Part shown: in pieces, positions 17,032 to 23,656 of the stretch
Position numbering within the stretch: the first letter of the stretch is position 1
How the letters are laid out: the number at the start of each line of letters is the position of its first letter
Source of the DNA: Sphingomonas flavalba
GTDB lineage: Bacteria > Pseudomonadota > Alphaproteobacteria > Sphingomonadales > Sphingomonadaceae
Reading direction: 5' to 3'
Length of the DNA: 37,254 nucleotides
Assembly (NCBI RefSeq): GCF_004796535.1
Contig: NZ_SPHY01000019.1
Coordinates: 1-37,254, forward strand
The notes under the pieces: model-generated
The model's database searches: none
Told to the model about the DNA's origin: nothing
Seen by the model: only the letters and a program-made list of their open reading frames with translations
Made by a program: the position numbers and the translations under genes

Positions 17032-17041
17032 TCAGCCGCCG
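17015..17041 (-). terminator. Strong hairpin overlapping the DUF5343 stop codon
   Basis: A 12-bp stem (17015-17026 with 17030-17041, one G-U pair, loop ATC) includes the TGA at 17034-17032. No T-tract follows, so it may be a 3' stabiliser or a factor-dependent terminator. Confidence 0.45.
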
Positions 17042-17766
17042 TTTCCTTTGATGCCGGCCATAAACTGATCGAAGCCAGCAAACCATTTGGCCTTGATGTC
17101 GTCGGGCCACGCGGGGTCGAAGTCTGGGAATTTCCCGAGGAGCTGGGAAACGAGTTCGGTGTCCGCCTTCGAGGCACCCCTGGTTCCGCCGCCCTCGACG
17201 CCGCCGGGCGGATCGCTCGCACCGTGCTCAGTGGCGGGATGAGCTGGCGCCAGCTTCTTCTTGCGTCCGCCTCCGTTCCGACTGCGGGGGAATTTGGCAT
17301 TCTCAATCCTTGGGCCAATCGCGATACCCACGTCGCGCGCGGCCTGAAGGAAGAAGGTGCGGCACTTTCGCAGCACCTCCTCCTTGGCGCCAAGATTGTT
17401 CTTGAAGGCGTCGGCGAACATCGAGGGCGTGGCCGTCTCAAGGTTGAGCTTCAGGACGTAGGGGTAGTTCCTCTCGATCAGCTGGCGAAGGCGCGGCTTG
17501 TAATCGTCCGTTTCATAGGCGGCGACGATTTCGGCCAAATCCTGGGTCGGCTTCTTCTTGTCATCCATGAGGCCAAGCGAACTGAGGGCACTCATGATCT
17601 GTCCGGCGACCCCGCCAGAGAAGCGCGTCAACACAGAGCGATCAATTACGGGGGGCAGCCCATGTTCTTTGAAGTCGCCGAACAGCGTGCCAAGCGTTCG
17701 GTAGGCGATGTAGGGCGGCGTTGGGTATGCTCCCGTGCCCCCTCCTTCGTTACCCTCTTCTGCCAT
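17032..17766 (-). CDS. DUF5343 family protein, IS cargo
   Basis: 244 aa. The N-terminal half (YPTPPYIAYRTLGTLFGDFKEHGLPPVIDRSVLTRFSGGVAGQIMSALSSLGLMDDKKKPT) matches the DUF5343 pattern: a short winged-helix-like region with a Pro-rich start, a 'G.P..ID' turn and 'ALxxLGLxD...PT'. The rest (~60-150) continues the domain; ~155-205 is Gly/Lys/Arg-rich linker; a short C-terminal segment has FPDFDPAWPDDIKAKW. The start is ATG 17766 with AGGAG 7 nt upstream. The function of the family is unknown. It is divergent from the two small cargo genes, sharing a 155-bp regulatory region that holds a palindrome. Assignment is from motif recall. Confidence 0.65.
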   Translation of the reverse strand: MAEEGNEGGGTGAYPTPPYIAYRTLGTLFGDFKEHGLPPVIDRSVLTRFSGGVAGQIMSALSSLGLMDDKKKPTQDLAEIVAAYETDDYKPRLRQLIERNYPYVLKLNLETATPSMFADAFKNNLGAKEEVLRKCRTFFLQAARDVGIAIGPRIENAKFPRSRNGGGRKKKLAPAHPATEHGASDPPGGVEGGGTRGASKADTELVSQLLGKFPDFDPAWPDDIKAKWFAGFDQFMAGIKGNGG

Positions 17767-17791
17767 GGTTCATCTCCTATGGGACAATAGA

Positions 17792-17808
17792 TGTAGCATC
17801 GGGCTACA
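17792..17808. promoter_or_regulatory. Operator-like palindrome TGTAGC-N5-GCTACA
   Basis: A perfect 6-5-6 inverted repeat in the 155-bp region between the divergent DUF5343 gene and the 85-aa gene, 26 bp upstream of the DUF5343 ATG. Its size and place fit a dimeric repressor site; no regulator is identified. Confidence 0.4.
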
Positions 17809-17921
17809 ACCCGCGCAACCCGGCATCGTGGGGTTATGCCATAGGACTGTTACCAACATCGCCGTTGCGGATACGAATTCCCTTCGCCATCTTCCTCGCA
17901 GAGCAGTCGGAGGAGAGTGAT

Positions 17922-18179
17922 ATGCGAGTTATTACAAGAGCTTATGGTGATGTACCGCTGGATCGGGAGGTGATTGGGCAGGCCAATGGCCTAGTGTACG
18001 TGGCGAATCCGTCCACCGTTGTTTCCACCGAAACGGGCGAGAGAGTCGGGGTGGGATTCCCGCGCCAGTACGTATTCAGGTTCGAGCCGCAGCTGTTCGA
18101 TTCGTTGAATGAAGCATGGGAGCGAAGGGACCTCGCGCAGCTGGAAAGCCTCTGGAGCCGCGCTCAGCAGATTCACTGA
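17922..18179 (+). CDS. Small hypothetical protein, IS cargo (85 aa)
   Basis: 85 aa (MRVITRAYGDVPLDREVIGQ...). The start is ATG 17922, preceded by GGAGGAG at a 6-7 nt distance, a very strong ribosome-binding site; the longer frame to 17721 has no such support. The N-terminal half is beta-rich (LVYVANPSTVV, YVFRFEPQLF) and the C-terminus is a charged amphipathic helix (LNEAWERRDLAQLESLWSRAQQ). No family is recognised. It lies 42 bp before the 62-aa gene, on the same strand, so the two probably form an operon inside the mobile element. Confidence 0.6.
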   Translation: MRVITRAYGDVPLDREVIGQANGLVYVANPSTVVSTETGERVGVGFPRQYVFRFEPQLFDSLNEAWERRDLAQLESLWSRAQQIH

Positions 18180-18221
18180 GGCTCCGGTGCCTTTTCGCGC
18201 CCTATGTGGTAAAGGAGTCCT

Positions 18222-18410
18222 ATGAAGCTGACGCTAAACAAAGCGCTCGCCGAGGGGCGGTTAGACGAGTTCGCGGCGCAGGCCGAGGCCGATGGGGTAG
18301 GTCCGGCCGATCGCAAGCAGTTCGATGCCTTAATGGGGCGCGTCACAGCGCCCCTACCAGAAGGTCAAACATCCCGTTCACGCGGTGGCGGTTCGAAGCG
18401 CGGAAAGTGA
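18222..18410 (+). CDS. Small hypothetical protein, IS cargo (62 aa)
   Basis: 62 aa (MKLTLNKALAEGRLDEFAAQ...). The start is ATG 18222 with AAAGGAG 4 nt upstream. It is mostly helical at the N-terminus and ends in a basic, Gly/Ser/Arg-rich tail (RSRGGGSKRGK). The last 68 bp overlap the end of the transposase gene on the other strand, so the tail is encoded within transposase DNA. Similar short proteins with an 'LNKALxEGRLxxF' start are common in proteobacteria, but no function is known to me. Confidence 0.6.
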   Translation: MKLTLNKALAEGRLDEFAAQAEADGVGPADRKQFDALMGRVTAPLPEGQTSRSRGGGSKRGK

Positions 18411-19248
18411 ACTCGTCCAGATAGCGCTGCATGTGCTTGCCGCTGATCTGGATGTGAGTTGAGCGAACCGACGCCTTGAACAGCTTCCAGAAGCCCTCCA
18501 CGGTGTTGACGTGGAAGGTCTCGCCAAGGCGGTAATCGTAGTGGGCATATTCCTTGCGGCCATGCTTCACCGCGCCATGCTTGAAGCCGTCACCAGTCAG
18601 TAAGTTGTAGCTGTAGAGTTCATCGGTCGAGACAACCGAACCCGGCTCCACGTTGTCCAGAACCACGTCGCGCAGCGTGTCTTTCTTCACGTCGGGAATG
18701 ACAACCGCCTTCATGCGACCGCCGCGCTGTGCGAGACCCATAACGATAGTCTTGCCCGGCGCGCCGCGACCGCGCTTGCCGCCCGAGCGGCGACCGCCAA
18801 CGTAAGCTTCGTCCAGTTCGATGTGACCGGCCAGGAGCGCGTCAAAGCCTTGCGCCTTGCTCATGAGAATGCGGATTTGCTGGCCGATGCGATAGGCGGT
18901 CTTGTAGGTCACCCCCAGCTGGCGCTGGAGTTCCTTGCCGCTCACGCCGTGGCGCGTCGTGCAGAACAGATACATCGCGTAGAACCACGAAACGAGCGGG
19001 GTGCGCGTGTCGTGCAGGATGGTGTTGGCGGTCGGGGCGATCTGAAAGAGGCAGTTCGGGCAGGCATAGACCCGGCGATCACGCAGCTTGTGGAACTGGC
19101 CTTCCGCGCCGCACGACGGGCAATCCAGCTTCGTGCCGCCAAAGCGCACCGCCATGATGTGTTCGAGGCAGGCCTGCTCGTCGGGGAAGCGGGCGAAGAA
19201 CTCGCGGACCGAAAACGCGGGGCTGGCAGAAGGGCTTTTCTTCGTCAT
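18343..19248 (-). CDS. IS1595 family transposase (ISXO2-like DDE domain)
   Basis: 301 aa. The N-terminal zinc ribbon has two CPxC pairs (C43/C46 and C63/C66); next comes a helix-turn-helix (KELQRQLGVTYKTAYRIGQQIR). The catalytic domain has ELDEAYVGG (D146), STDELYSY (D209) and HVNTVEGFWKLFK (N248 and following E/K), the DDN(K/E) set of the IS1595 family. All residues are intact, so it is likely active. The start at ATG 19248 has GGGGGG 1-2 nt upstream. The right inverted repeat lies just ahead. Confidence 0.93.
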   Translation of the reverse strand: MTKKSPSASPAFSVREFFARFPDEQACLEHIMAVRFGGTKLDCPSCGAEGQFHKLRDRRVYACPNCLFQIAPTANTILHDTRTPLVSWFYAMYLFCTTRHGVSGKELQRQLGVTYKTAYRIGQQIRILMSKAQGFDALLAGHIELDEAYVGGRRSGGKRGRGAPGKTIVMGLAQRGGRMKAVVIPDVKKDTLRDVVLDNVEPGSVVSTDELYSYNLLTGDGFKHGAVKHGRKEYAHYDYRLGETFHVNTVEGFWKLFKASVRSTHIQISGKHMQRYLDEFTFRASNRHRVNGMFDLLVGAL

Positions 19249-19266
19249 TCCCCCCTTATGGCATCA

Positions 19267-19296
19267 CGGCTAACGTGGGTCAAGGGGATAAACGGG
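19267..19296 (-). repeat. Right terminal inverted repeat of IS1595 element
   Basis: Perfect reverse complement of 16737-16766, 18 bp upstream of the transposase start; it may also hold the transposase promoter. Confidence 0.92.
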
Positions 19297-19304
19297 ATAT
19301 TTTT
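19297..19304. repeat. Target-site duplication, right copy (ATATTTTT)
   Basis: Identical to 16729-16736. Directly outside it, on the minus strand, is AGGAAGGA (19312-19305), the displaced ribosome-binding site of the hypothetical gene at 15947-16729. Confidence 0.9.
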
Positions 19305-19494
19305 TCCTTCCTCGCCGCCGACGTTACAACGCCGGCTCGCTAACAAGGAGTCGCTATTTGGCTGCTCTGCCGCATCTAAGTCTTGACTATTTTGACTTCG
19401 AGATAATGTGCGCGCTCAGCAAGTGCGATCGACGATAAGAGAGATACGCAAAAACCGGATTCAACTTCGTTTGATAACGAATGCGGCTATTCGC

Positions 19495-20541
19495 TTACGG
19501 TTGCCCCAGAACCCCGCGCTCGGTGATATAGCCGGTGACCAGCCGCGCCGGGGTGACGTCGAACGCCGGGTTGTGCGCCGGGGATGCTGTCACCCGCACG
19601 GTGCGCAGGGTGCCGGCGTCGTCCGGCCCGGTCAGCCAGGCGACCTCGTCGCCGCCGCGCTCTTCGATCGGCACCTGTTCGCCCGACGCCGTTGCACGGT
19701 CGATCGTCGTGTAGGGCAGGGCGACGTAGAAGGGTACGCCATTGTCGTGCGCCGCCAGCGCCTTCAGATAGGTGCCGATCTTGTTGCACACGTCGCCATT
19801 GGCAGTCACCCGGTCGGTGCCGACGATAACCAGATCGACCGCGCCCTGCCGCATCAGCAAACCGCCGGCATTGTCGGCGATCACCCGGTGCGGCACGCCG
19901 TGCCCGGCCAGTTCGAACGCGGTCAGCAGCGCACCCTGGTTGCGCGGCCGGGTCTCGTCGACCCAGACATGGACCGGCAGCCCCTCGTCATGGGCCAGAT
20001 AGATCGGCGCCAGCGCGGTGCCGTAGTCGACCGTCGCCAGCCAGCCGGCATTGCAATGGGTCAGGATGTTGAGCGGCCGGCCGGGGTTCTTGGCATGCAA
20101 TTCCCGGAACAGCGCCAGCCCATGCGCGCCGATCGCCCGATTGAGCGCGACATCCTCGTCGCACAGCGCGTCGGCGCGGGCGAAGGCGGCGGCGGCGCGG
20201 TCGCGCTCCGGCAGCGGCCGGACATGCTCGCGAATAATGTCCAGCGCCCAGCGCAGGTTGATCGCCGTCGGCCGGGTGGCGAGCAGCCGCGCATGGCCCG
20301 CGTCCAGCGCCGCGTCCGATCCGTCCTCGGCGAGCGCCATCGCCAGACCATAGGCGCCGGTCATCGCCAGCAGCGGCGCGCCCCTTGTCCACATCTCGCT
20401 GATCGCCGCCGCGCAGGATTCGGTGCTGCGCAGCTCGACCCACACCACTTCCCACGGTAGGCGCCGCTGGTCGAGGATGCGGATACCGGCGCCATCGGCG
20501 GTGCGCGCGATCGACCGATGCGGAATGCCGTTCAGCTTCAC
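19495..20541 (-). CDS. mtnA: S-methyl-5-thioribose-1-phosphate isomerase
   Basis: 348 aa. It isomerises methylthioribose 1-phosphate to methylthioribulose 1-phosphate in methionine salvage. Conserved eIF2B-like blocks: [31 protein letters not shown] (catalytic Cys), [18 protein letters not shown] and [19 protein letters not shown]. The ATG at 20541 overlaps the mtnC stop (ATGA). It is the last gene of mtnB-mtnD-mtnC-mtnA. About 200 bp of low-GC DNA follow before the IS element. Confidence 0.95.
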   Translation of the reverse strand: MKLNGIPHRSIARTADGAGIRILDQRRLPWEVVWVELRSTESCAAAISEMWTRGAPLLAMTGAYGLAMALAEDGSDAALDAGHARLLATRPTAINLRWALDIIREHVRPLPERDRAAAAFARADALCDEDVALNRAIGAHGLALFRELHAKNPGRPLNILTHCNAGWLATVDYGTALAPIYLAHDEGLPVHVWVDETRPRNQGALLTAFELAGHGVPHRVIADNAGGLLMRQGAVDLVIVGTDRVTANGDVCNKIGTYLKALAAHDNGVPFYVALPYTTIDRATASGEQVPIEERGGDEVAWLTGPDDAGTLRTVRVTASPAHNPAFDVTPARLVTGYITERGVLGQP

Positions 20542-21143
20542 GGCGCGATCGTAGCGAAACTGTCGCCCGCCGCCCGATCGATCAGCCGGGTGGCAAGGCC
20601 GGCGGCGGCCGCCGCCCCGGTCTCCGCCGCGACGTCGGACAGGAACAGGATGTCGGCGGGAGGGAAACCCAGCGCGGCGGCTATCTTCGTATAGGAACCG
20701 GCCTCACGCTTCGGCCCGGTCGCCAAGTCGAACCAGCCGGAAAACAGCGGTGTCAGGTCGCCGGCGCTGCTATGGCCGAAAATCAGCTTTTGCGCCGCGA
20801 CCGACCCGGACGAAAACACCGCCAGCACCAGCCCGGCGGCGTGCCAGCGGCGCAGTGCTTCCGCCGCGTCGGGATAGACATGGCCGACCAGCTCGCCGGT
20901 GCGATAGCCCTCGGCCCAGATCATTCCCTGAAGGGTTTTCAGCGCCGGTTCCTTGCGGTCCTCGTCGATCCAGCGTTTCAGCGTCGCCGCGTCGATGCCC
21001 TCCAGCAGCGCCGCCGTTTCCGCCGGATGCGCGGCGATGAAGTTGTCGATCCGGGCGCGGGCATAGGGGAACAGCGTGTCGGCGACGAAGGCGATGCTGC
21101 TCGTCGTCCCCTCGATATCGGTCAGGATCGCGCGGATCGGCAT
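20538..21143 (-). CDS. mtnC: Acireductone synthase (enolase-phosphatase E1)
   Basis: 201 aa. It converts 2,3-diketo-5-methylthiopentyl 1-phosphate to acireductone by enolisation and dephosphorylation. HAD motifs: [10 protein letters not shown] (DxEGT), [19 protein letters not shown] and LFLSDVAAE. The ATG at 21143 overlaps the mtnD stop by four bases. A little shorter than the E. coli-type enzymes but complete. Cytoplasmic member of the mtn operon. Confidence 0.93.
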   Translation of the reverse strand: MPIRAILTDIEGTTSSIAFVADTLFPYARARIDNFIAAHPAETAALLEGIDAATLKRWIDEDRKEPALKTLQGMIWAEGYRTGELVGHVYPDAAEALRRWHAAGLVLAVFSSGSVAAQKLIFGHSSAGDLTPLFSGWFDLATGPKREAGSYTKIAAALGFPPADILFLSDVAAETGAAAAAGLATRLIDRAAGDSFATIAP

Positions 21144-21691
21144 CAGGCCGGTTCGTGGCGCGGAAACCGGCTGGCGATCGGATCGCCGGTGAACTTGGCG
21201 ACCCAGCCGTCGGGTGAGGTGAACAGGCGGATCGCGGTGAAATGCGGGTCCGGTCCCATGTCGAACCAGTGGCGGATGCCGGCCGGCACCGCGATCAGAT
21301 CGCCCGCCTTGCACAGCACCGCGTGGACGCGGCCCGCCGCGCGCAGGCTGAACAGCCCTTCACCCTCGACGAAGAAGCGCACCTCGTCCTCGCCGTGCCG
21401 GTGTTCGTCGAGGAACTTGGCGCGCAGCGCCGCGCGGTCCGGGTGGCCGGGGGCCAGCCGGATGACATCGACTGCCTGATAGCCGTTGGCGGCCCGCAGC
21501 CGTTCGGTCTCCGGGGCGTAGGCGGCAAGCACCGCCGCGTCGTCGGCATCGTCCGCCAGCGGCGCCTCGGCGGGCCAGCGCTCGAACGCGACGTCGATCG
21601 CCGCCAGTTCGCGCGCAATGGCCGCGCCATCGCCGGTATCGACCAGCACGGTGTCCGGGTCGGTGTCGGCGTAGATCGTCAGGCGGCTCAT
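21143..21691 (-). CDS. mtnD: Acireductone dioxygenase
   Basis: 182 aa cupin. It oxidises acireductone to 2-keto-4-methylthiobutyrate and formate (Fe form). Metal ligands are in [14 protein letters not shown] (HxHx4-5E) and the later histidine in [12 protein letters not shown]. The ATG 21691 overlaps the mtnB stop (ATGA). All four mtn genes on this strand are coupled by the same 4-bp overlap, so they should be translated together. Confidence 0.94.
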   Translation of the reverse strand: MSRLTIYADTDPDTVLVDTGDGAAIARELAAIDVAFERWPAEAPLADDADDAAVLAAYAPETERLRAANGYQAVDVIRLAPGHPDRAALRAKFLDEHRHGEDEVRFFVEGEGLFSLRAAGRVHAVLCKAGDLIAVPAGIRHWFDMGPDPHFTAIRLFTSPDGWVAKFTGDPIASRFPRHEPA

Positions 21692-22317
21692 CTTGTCGCT
21701 CCCGCAAAGCTCAGTTCGGCCAGTTCGGCGGCGATCATCCATTCGACCGCCTCGATCACCCGCTCAGCCTCCGCCATGTCGCGGCCCCAGCCGTACAGGC
21801 CGTGGTCGCGGATCAGATAGGCTGGCGCCCCGTCCAGCCGGCCGGCGAGCGCGGCGACGATCTCGGCCATGTCCTGGCTGTTGGCGACGATCGGGATCGC
21901 CACGGCGGTTGCATGGGTGGCGACGCCGGGCAGCGCCTTCAGCATTTCATGCCCGGCCAAAAGGATGTGGTCGGCATCGCGTCGCGCCCGGCTCAGCCCG
22001 ACGGCGGCGCTCGAATGGCTGTGCAGAACCGCGCCGATCGCCGGGGAATGGGCGTACAACGCCAGGTGCAGCGCGGTTTCCGCCGAAGGCCGCTTGGCGT
22101 CGATCGGCGTGCCGTCGGCGGCAAGCAGCATCACGTCGTCCTCGCCCAGCCGCCCCTTGTGGCACCCCGACACGGTGATCGCGATCCGCCCGTCGTCCAG
22201 CCGCGCGGAATAATTGCCGCTGGTCGCCGGCGCCCAGCCGCGCGCGTCGAAGGCGCGTCCTACAGCGATGATCGCCTGCTTTGCGGCTGTAGGAGATTGG
22301 GGAGGGTGATAAGACAC
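21688..22317 (-). CDS. mtnB: Methylthioribulose-1-phosphate dehydratase
   Basis: 209 aa, class II aldolase fold. It dehydrates methylthioribulose 1-phosphate. Motifs: GWAPATSGNYSARL, ITVSGCHKGRL, KRPSAETALHLALY, VLHSHSSAAVGLSR (zinc His) and IRDHGLYGWG (third His). The start is taken as GTG 22317 with AGG 6 nt upstream, which gives the usual family length; the frame is open to ATG 22353 but that has no site. First gene of the mtn operon, divergent from the aminotransferase gene by ~83 bp. Confidence 0.93.
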   Translation of the reverse strand: MSYHPPQSPTAAKQAIIAVGRAFDARGWAPATSGNYSARLDDGRIAITVSGCHKGRLGEDDVMLLAADGTPIDAKRPSAETALHLALYAHSPAIGAVLHSHSSAAVGLSRARRDADHILLAGHEMLKALPGVATHATAVAIPIVANSQDMAEIVAALAGRLDGAPAYLIRDHGLYGWGRDMAEAERVIEAVEWMIAAELAELSFAGATR

Positions 22318-22400
22318 CGATAACCTATGCAGTAACCTCGCCTGCCGGTCCATGCGCGGCGTTAGTGGATTTTTCGGTTCATTCTGGCATGACAGGCACC

Positions 22401-23555
22401 ATGAACCCGATCTACGCCGCGATGCCGACGACGATCTTCGAGACGATGTCGGGTCTTGCCCGCGAATTGGGCGCGATCAACCTTGGCCAGGGCTTTCCCG
22501 ACTCCACCGGCCCCGGCGATGTTGTCGATGCCGCGTCGCGGGCGCTGTTTACCCAGTCGAACCAGTACCCGCCAATGGCCGGCCTGCCGGTGCTGCGCCA
22601 GGCGGTGGCCGATCATTACGCCCGGCATCAGGGCCTCGACCTCAGCTGGGCGGACGAGGTGACCGTCACCTCCGGCGCGACCGAGGCGATCGCCGCCGCC
22701 ATCCTGGCGCTGGTCACGCCGGGCGACGAGGTGGTGCTGATCGAGCCGGCCTACGACGCCTATCTGCCGCTGGTGCTGCGCGCCGGCGGCGTCCCGCGCT
22801 TCGTGCGGCTGGCGCCGCCGGACTGGCGGCTGACGGCGGAGGCGCTCGACGCCGCCTTTGGTCCGAAGACCCGCGTCGCCATCCTCAACAATCCGCTCAA
22901 CCCGACCGCGACGATGTTCGCCGCCGCAGACCTCGCCCTGCTCGCCGAGCGGGTGGTCCGCCACGACGCGGTGCTGATTGCCGACGAGGTGTGGGAACAT
23001 GTCGTCTTCGACGGCCGGCCGCACCTGACCGCGATGGCGCTGCCCGGCATGCGGGAGCGGACGGTGAAGATCGGCTCCGGCGGCAAGATCTTCGCGCTGA
23101 CCGGCTGGAAGGTCGGCTGGATGTGCGCCGCGCCGGCCCTGACCCGCGTCGTTGCCAAGGCGCACCAGTTCCTGACTTTCACCACCGCCCCGAACCTGCA
23201 GGCCGGCGTCGCCCACGGGCTGGGCAAGGACGAGCGCTACTTCACGACGATGCGCGCCGATCTCGCGCGGTCGCGCGACCGGCTGACGAATGGACTGGAG
23301 GCGGCGGGCTGGCGGACCCAGCCGAGCGCGGGCACCTATTTCCTGTCGGTCGACCTTGCCGCGTCCGGCATCGCCCTGGACGACACCGCATTCTGCGACC
23401 GGCTGGTCCGCGAGGCGGGCGTCGCGGCGATCCCGGTATCCGCCTTCTACCATGCCGACCCGGTCGATACCGTCGTCCGCCTCTGCTTCGCCAAGAATGA
23501 CGAGACGCTGGATCAGGCGATCGAGCGCATGGCGCAGGCGCGCGCGCTGTTCTAG
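22401..23555 (+). CDS. mtnE: Methionine aminotransferase (YbdL/MtnE-like, PLP-dependent)
   Basis: 384 aa. It is expected to transaminate 2-keto-4-methylthiobutyrate to methionine, closing the salvage cycle whose other genes are divergent. Blocks match E. coli YbdL: INLGQGFPDSTGP, NQYPPMAGLPVLR, VTSGATEAI, ILNNPLNPTA, DEVWEHVVFDG, the PLP lysine in SGGKIFALTGWKVGW, and VAAIPVSAFYHADPVDTVVRLCFAKND. The start is uncertain: ATG 22401 has AGG 4 nt upstream and matches the family N-terminus; ATG 22389 and GTG 22365 are in frame. Confidence 0.9.
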   Translation: MNPIYAAMPTTIFETMSGLARELGAINLGQGFPDSTGPGDVVDAASRALFTQSNQYPPMAGLPVLRQAVADHYARHQGLDLSWADEVTVTSGATEAIAAAILALVTPGDEVVLIEPAYDAYLPLVLRAGGVPRFVRLAPPDWRLTAEALDAAFGPKTRVAILNNPLNPTATMFAAADLALLAERVVRHDAVLIADEVWEHVVFDGRPHLTAMALPGMRERTVKIGSGGKIFALTGWKVGWMCAAPALTRVVAKAHQFLTFTTAPNLQAGVAHGLGKDERYFTTMRADLARSRDRLTNGLEAAGWRTQPSAGTYFLSVDLAASGIALDDTAFCDRLVREAGVAAIPVSAFYHADPVDTVVRLCFAKNDETLDQAIERMAQARALF

Positions 23556-23656
23556 CGGCGCCGAGTCGAAGTCTCACCATCGGGAATCGGTGGACCCGGG
23601 ACAGGTGCCCGGTTACGAGCGGCCGACGGATAGCAAGGCGGAAGGACGGTATTTCA
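23556..23656 (+). other. Structured leader upstream of metB
   Basis: About 100 nt between mtnE and metB with a 5-bp stem CCGGG/CCCGG (23596-23600 and 23608-23612, loop ACAGGTG) preceded by CACC...GGGAATCGGTGG. The core resembles part of cobalamin-type leaders, but the long P7-P11 region and a clear CAGGAGAC end are missing, so no riboswitch class is assigned. GGAAGGA lies 10-16 nt ahead of the metB ATG. Confidence 0.3.

Larger units (their letters stand above)
16737..19296. mobile_element. IS1595-type element with cargo genes (2560 bp)
   Basis: Bounded by perfect 30-bp terminal inverted repeats (16737-16766 and 19267-19296, outer ends CCCGTTTATCC) and by an exact 8-bp duplication on both sides. 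It contains an ISXO2-like transposase at its right end on the minus strand plus a DUF5343 gene, two small genes and a hairpin-rich non-coding segment. IS1595 members without cargo are about 0.7-1.1 kb, so this one is more than twice as long; cargo-carrying members of the family are known. Perfect repeats and duplication indicate a recent insertion, and the transposase is intact. Confidence 0.92.

Noticed and set aside
22318-22400. SAM riboswitch between mtnB and mtnE
   Set aside because: The divergent gap is only ~83 bp and shows none of the conserved SAM-I or SAM-II elements.
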